In this document: positions 61,142 through 64,000 of the stretch, one piece after another
How positions within the stretch are numbered: position 1 is the stretch's first letter
Layout: each line of letters opens with the position of its first letter
Program-made: the position numbers and the translations under genes
Origin: Mycobacterium paraseoulense
GTDB lineage: Bacteria > Actinomycetota > Actinomycetes > Mycobacteriales > Mycobacteriaceae
Length of the DNA stretch: 64,000 nt
Reading direction: 5' to 3'
NCBI RefSeq assembly: GCF_010731655.1
Contig: NZ_AP022619.1
Coordinates: 3,286,001-3,350,000 of the forward strand
Notes under the pieces: generated by a model
Seen by the model: only the letters and a program-made list of their open reading frames with translations
What the model was told of the DNA's origin: nothing
Databases searched by the model: none

Positions 61142-62718
61142 TAGAACACCACCGGTTGCTGGAACTCGCCCCACACCGCCTTGAGCGCGGAGACCATTTC
61201 GCCGACCGTGCAGTACGCGTTGGCGCAGTCGATCAGCTTGTGCATCAGATTGTCGTCTCCTTCGGCGGCACGCGATAGGGCCGCGAGGCTGGATTGAACT
61301 GCGGCCGAATCCCGTTCGGCCTTCACTTTGGATAGCCTCTTGAGCTGAAGGTCGCGGCCCTCGGCGTCCAGCTCGTAGGTCACGACATCCGGTTCGGGTT
61401 CGTCGGTCATGAACCGGTTGACGCCGACGACCGGCCGGGTGCCGGCTTCGATGTCCTGATGCACCCGGTAGGCCTCGTCAGCGATCAGGCCCTGCAGATA
61501 GCCGTCCTCGATCGCGTGCACCATGCCCCCGTGCCGCTCCAGGTCGTCCATGATCTCGACGATGCGGGCTTCGGTGGCGTCGGTCAGGGCCTCCACGAAG
61601 TACGAGCCCCCAAGCGGGTCGGCCACGCTGGCCACACCGGTCTCGTGCGCGAGAATCTGCTGGGTGCGCAGGGCCAGGGTCGTGGTTTCCTCGGTGGGCA
61701 ATGCGAACGGCTCGTCCCAGGCCGCGGTGAACATCGACTGCACGCCGCCCAACACCGCGGCCATGGCCTCATAGGCCACCCGGACGATGTTGTTGTGGGC
61801 CTGCGGCGCATACAGCGACGCGCCACCACAGACGCAGCCGAAGCGGAACATCGCCGCCTTTGCCGTTGTCGCCCCGTAGCGCTCCCGCACGATCGTGGCC
61901 CAACGGCGGCGCCCCGCACGGTATTTGGCGATCTCCTCGAAGAAGTCCCCGTGGGTGTAGAAGAAGAACGAGATCTGCGGCGCGAACTGGTCGATGGTCA
62001 TCCGGCCCCGCTGAACCACGGTGTCGCAATAGGTCACCCCGTCGGCCAGGGTGAACGCCATCTCCTGCACCGCGTTCGCCCCCGCGTCGCGGAAGTGCGC
62101 ACCCGCCACCGAGATCGCGTTGAACCTCGGAACCTCGGCCGCACAGAACTCGATGGTGTCGGCGATCAGCCGCAGCGACGGCTCCGGCGGCCAGATCCAC
62201 GTTCCGCGCGACGCGTACTCCTTGAGGATGTCGTTTTGGATGGTGCCGGTCAGCTTCGCCCGCGGCACGCCCTTCTTCTCGGCGGCCGCGACGTAGAACG
62301 CCAGCAGGATCGCCGCCGTCCCGTTGATCGTCATGCTCGTGCTGAGCTTGTCCAACGGAATGCCGTCGAACAGGATCTCGAAGTCGGCCAGGGTGTCCAC
62401 CGCGACGCCGACCCGCCCGACCTCCTCGCCGAACTCCGCGTCGTCGGAGTCGTATCCGCACTGGGTCGGCAGGTCCAGGGCCACCGACAGACCGGTACCG
62501 CCCTGTTCGAGCAGGTAGCGATACCGGCGGTTGGATTCCTCGGCGGTGCCGAATCCCGAGTATTGGCGGAACGTCCAGAGCTTGCCGCGATAGCCGGACG
62601 CGAAGTTTCCGCGGGTGAAGGGAAACTGCCCCGGCTGCGGAGGTTCCGCGCTTACATCCGCCGGCCCGTATACGGGCTGCAGCGGGATGCCAGACGGAGT
62701 GCGGGCCGTATTATCCAT
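61141..62718 (-). CDS. Adenosylcobalamin-dependent acyl-CoA mutase, large subunit
   Basis: A 525-residue TIM-barrel mutase chain without a B12-binding domain. Residues matching the substrate-contacting Tyr89, Gln197, Arg207 and His244 of P. shermanii methylmalonyl-CoA mutase are Tyr53 (RQYSGFG), Gln161 (TIQNDIL), Arg183 (PPEPSLR) and His208 (AGAHFR). Keeping Tyr and Arg argues for a carboxylated (malonyl-type) substrate over isobutyryl-CoA, where these are Phe and Gln. ATG at 62718. MeaB is encoded at 50389. Confidence 0.94.
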   Translation of the reverse strand: MDNTARTPSGIPLQPVYGPADVSAEPPQPGQFPFTRGNFASGYRGKLWTFRQYSGFGTAEESNRRYRYLLEQGGTGLSVALDLPTQCGYDSDDAEFGEEVGRVGVAVDTLADFEILFDGIPLDKLSTSMTINGTAAILLAFYVAAAEKKGVPRAKLTGTIQNDILKEYASRGTWIWPPEPSLRLIADTIEFCAAEVPRFNAISVAGAHFRDAGANAVQEMAFTLADGVTYCDTVVQRGRMTIDQFAPQISFFFYTHGDFFEEIAKYRAGRRRWATIVRERYGATTAKAAMFRFGCVCGGASLYAPQAHNNIVRVAYEAMAAVLGGVQSMFTAAWDEPFALPTEETTTLALRTQQILAHETGVASVADPLGGSYFVEALTDATEARIVEIMDDLERHGGMVHAIEDGYLQGLIADEAYRVHQDIEAGTRPVVGVNRFMTDEPEPDVVTYELDAEGRDLQLKRLSKVKAERDSAAVQSSLAALSRAAEGDDNLMHKLIDCANAYCTVGEMVSALKAVWGEFQQPVVF

Positions 62719-62815
62719 CGCTGAATAACGTACTTGCAAAAAAAGAGAATGCCAATACCATACGCCTGACCTGGCCAAATACTCCACGATGGCCGCGCCT
62801 CGGCCCCGGGACGCG
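62719..62815. promoter_or_regulatory. Gap upstream of the mutase operon
   Basis: 97 bases, AT-rich next to the mutase start. An A-run (62738-62744) is followed by GAGAATGCCAATACC (62745-62759), which keeps only the left half of the GAGAATA box. I regard it as a weak or chance half-site. Confidence 0.3.
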
Positions 62816-63628
62816 CTACCTCCGGCAGAGGATTTCGCCGTGGGGGATGGCGATCCACCCGTCGGGCGCGGCGGCCCAGGCGCGCCACGCCGCGGAGATC
62901 TCCTCGAGCTGCGCCGTCGTGGCCAGACCGAGATCCACCAGATCGCGCGCGATCCGCGAATGCACGATCCGCTCGGCCCACATGCCGCCCCACCATTCGC
63001 GCGCCGCGGGCGTGGCGCAGCACCAGACGCTGCCGGTCGCCGTGACATCGGCGAAACCCGCCCGCTGGGCCCAGGACAACAACCGCCGCCCGGCATCGGG
63101 CTCGCCGCGGTTGGCACGAGCGGCCCGCCGGTAGATGTCGCGCCACAGATCCAGCGCCGGCAACTCTGGGAACCAGATGAACCCCGCGTAGTCGGCGTCC
63201 CGGGCCGCCACGACACCGCCCGGTGCGCACACGCGTTTCATCTCCCGCAGGGCGCCCACCGGATCGGCGACGTGTTGCAGCACTTGGTGCGCGTGCACGA
63301 CGTCGAATGCGCCGTCCGGAAAGTCGAGGCGATGCACGTCGGCCATCGCGAACGACACGTTCGACAGACCACGTCGCTCGATCTCGGCGCGGGCCACGTC
63401 GAGGACGTCGGTCGACTGGTCGACGGCGGTGACCGGTCCCGGTGCGACGCGGGCGGCCAGGTCGGCGGTGATCGTCCCGGGTCCGCAGCCGATATCCAGC
63501 ACCGACAACCCCGGCTTGAGGTGGGGCAGGAGGTAGGCCGCCGAATCCTCCGCGGTGCGTCGCTGGTGACTCCGGAGCACCGATCCGTGGTGTCCATGCG
63601 TGTAGGTGGCCCCGCGTTCGTCGGTCAT
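62816..63628 (-). CDS. SAM-dependent class I methyltransferase
   Basis: A 270-residue UbiE-like methyltransferase: VLDIGCGPGTI (motif I, about 43-53), VTAVDQSTDVL (motif II), FDVVHAHQVLQHV (motif IV) and GGVVAARDADYAGF. The C-terminal part is Trp-rich (EWWGGMWAERI). ATG at 63628. It is upstream of the mutase genes on the same strand with a 97-base gap; the link to the mutase pathway is uncertain. Methyl acceptor unknown. Confidence 0.92.
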   Translation of the reverse strand: MTDERGATYTHGHHGSVLRSHQRRTAEDSAAYLLPHLKPGLSVLDIGCGPGTITADLAARVAPGPVTAVDQSTDVLDVARAEIERRGLSNVSFAMADVHRLDFPDGAFDVVHAHQVLQHVADPVGALREMKRVCAPGGVVAARDADYAGFIWFPELPALDLWRDIYRRAARANRGEPDAGRRLLSWAQRAGFADVTATGSVWCCATPAAREWWGGMWAERIVHSRIARDLVDLGLATTAQLEEISAAWRAWAAAPDGWIAIPHGEILCRR

Positions 63629-63651
63629 CCCCGAAGCCTACCGATTGAATC

Positions 63652-63684
63652 ACAATATGAAATTATTGTCTCATAATATGAGAC
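63652..63684. promoter_or_regulatory. Overlapping palindromes upstream of the methyltransferase
   Basis: ACAATA-TGAAAT-TATTGT (63652-63669) and GTCTCATA-A-TATGAGAC (63668-63684) are both perfect inverted repeats that overlap by two bases, filling the 57-base gap between this gene and the next. The AT-rich sequence probably includes the promoter. They look like operators; the regulator is not in the window. Confidence 0.55.
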
Positions 63685-63685
63685 C

Positions 63686-64000
63686 TCAGTCGACGGGGAC
63701 GTCGAGGATCGGGCGGTCGACCGCGGCGCCGGGGCCGTCGAAATGCCACCACTCCCCGGAATATGGCGACAGCCCGCCGTACTTCATGGCGTTCCGCAGG
63801 GAAGCCCGGTTCGCTTGGGCGTCGGCGCTGACACCCTGCGTCGCGAAAGCGTTGGCGCGCGAGGAGAAGTCATCGAAGTCCGTGCCCATGTCGGCCAGGC
63901 AGAGCCCGTCCGCATGCTGCCCCGAGGCGCACGGCTGCTGCATCGTCGTGAACGTCACGTCCACCGAGCGCCCCGATTCGTGACTGTGCGCAAATTGGCC
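63686..64000 (-). CDS. D-alanyl-D-alanine dipeptidase-like (M15D), N-terminus beyond the right edge
   Basis: The last 104 codons of an M15D (VanX/DdpX-type) peptidase: HSHESGRSVDVTF, then a stretch with Cys residues, and the C-terminal GEWWHFD zinc-ligand motif. The frame is open to the end of the window, so the start is outside. It would cleave D-Ala-D-Ala in peptidoglycan recycling. The Cys pair in the insert may form a disulfide. Confidence 0.88.
   Translation of the reverse strand, partial: GQFAHSHESGRSVDVTFTTMQQPCASGQHADGLCLADMGTDFDDFSSRANAFATQGVSADAQANRASLRNAMKYGGLSPYSGEWWHFDGPGAAVDRPILDVPVD

Noticed and set aside
62745..62759. GAGAATGCCAATACC upstream of the mutase gene as a sixth GAGAATA box
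   Set aside because: Only the left arm matches; the right arm agrees at three of seven bases, so I keep it as a weak half-site only.
1..64000. Prophage, IS element, tRNA or CRISPR content
   Set aside because: I saw no transposase, integrase, tRNA cloverleaf or repeat-spacer pattern on either strand by eye; short RNAs cannot be excluded.

Overview
The window is GC-rich, uses many GTG and TTG starts, and is packed with overlapping genes for acyl-CoA, sterol/terpenoid-type and aromatic catabolism (FadE, EchA, CaiB, KstD-like, F420/LLM-type and mycofactocin-associated enzymes). Together with a Tat/lipoprotein multicopper oxidase resembling mycobacterial MmcO, this points to a Mycobacterium, most likely an environmental or opportunistic species. 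I see no rRNA, tRNA, CRISPR, IS element or phage gene. The region reads as a stable catabolic stretch with at least seven local regulators.

Layout. (1) 1-1103: end of an unrecognised gene, and a TetR gene with its own palindrome. (2) 1196-5732, minus strand: amidohydrolase, acyl-CoA dehydrogenase, crotonase and thiolase, transcribed divergently from (3) 6155-11853, plus strand: CMD protein, Rieske oxygenase, small partner, amidohydrolase, SnoaL-like protein and an acyl-CoA dehydrogenase pair. (4) 11944-16200: small membrane protein, FadE, TetR and two SDRs, the first of mycofactocin-coupled type. (5) 26149 down to 16197, minus strand: a tightly packed nine-gene unit of TetR, ferredoxin, P450, amidohydrolase, M24 peptidase, a metal-ligand-less M24 paralogue, crotonase, double CoA-transferase and SDR. 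(6) 26350-35775: PAS protein, SDR, large LuxR-type ATPase regulator, more SDRs, an NMT1/THI5-fold protein and the multicopper oxidase. (7) 44919 down to 35772, minus strand: MhpC, MhpA, MhpB, KstD-like dehydrogenase, LLM oxidoreductase, SDR, cyclase and hydrolase, divergent from an IclR regulator and a second KstD-like gene. (8) 47359-49340: sensor kinase and response regulator. (9) 49333-58677: orphan E1 alpha, MeaB, thiolase, hydrolase, crotonase, FadE pair, acyl-CoA synthetase, [2Fe-2S] ferredoxin, a small protein and an amidohydrolase relic. (10) 63628 down to 58741, minus strand: methyltransferase, two-subunit B12 acyl-CoA mutase, LLM oxidoreductase and CoA-transferase. (11) The right edge carries part of a D-Ala-D-Ala dipeptidase-type gene.

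How it fits together. A 15-bp palindrome with consensus GAGAATA-n-TATTCTC occurs at five promoter regions spread over about 51 kb (6.1, 13.5, 14.3, 52.5 and 57.7 kb). In two of them it directly abuts a good -10 element. It links the Rieske operon, a TetR gene, the mycofactocin-type SDR, the thiolase/MeaB operon and the acyl-CoA synthetase/FadE/ferredoxin genes into one probable regulon; the TetR at 13556 is the best candidate regulator. A second, unrelated 22-bp palindrome occurs in front of the TetR-P450 operon and again between the SDR at 27003 and the LuxR-type gene. The chemistry is consistent with oxidative opening of a cyclic or branched substrate (Rieske, P450, KstD-like, MhpABC), CoA activation, beta-oxidation with heteromeric FadE enzymes, and rearrangement of a branched acyl-CoA by the B12 mutase with MeaB as chaperone. 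The substrate cannot be read from the sequence.
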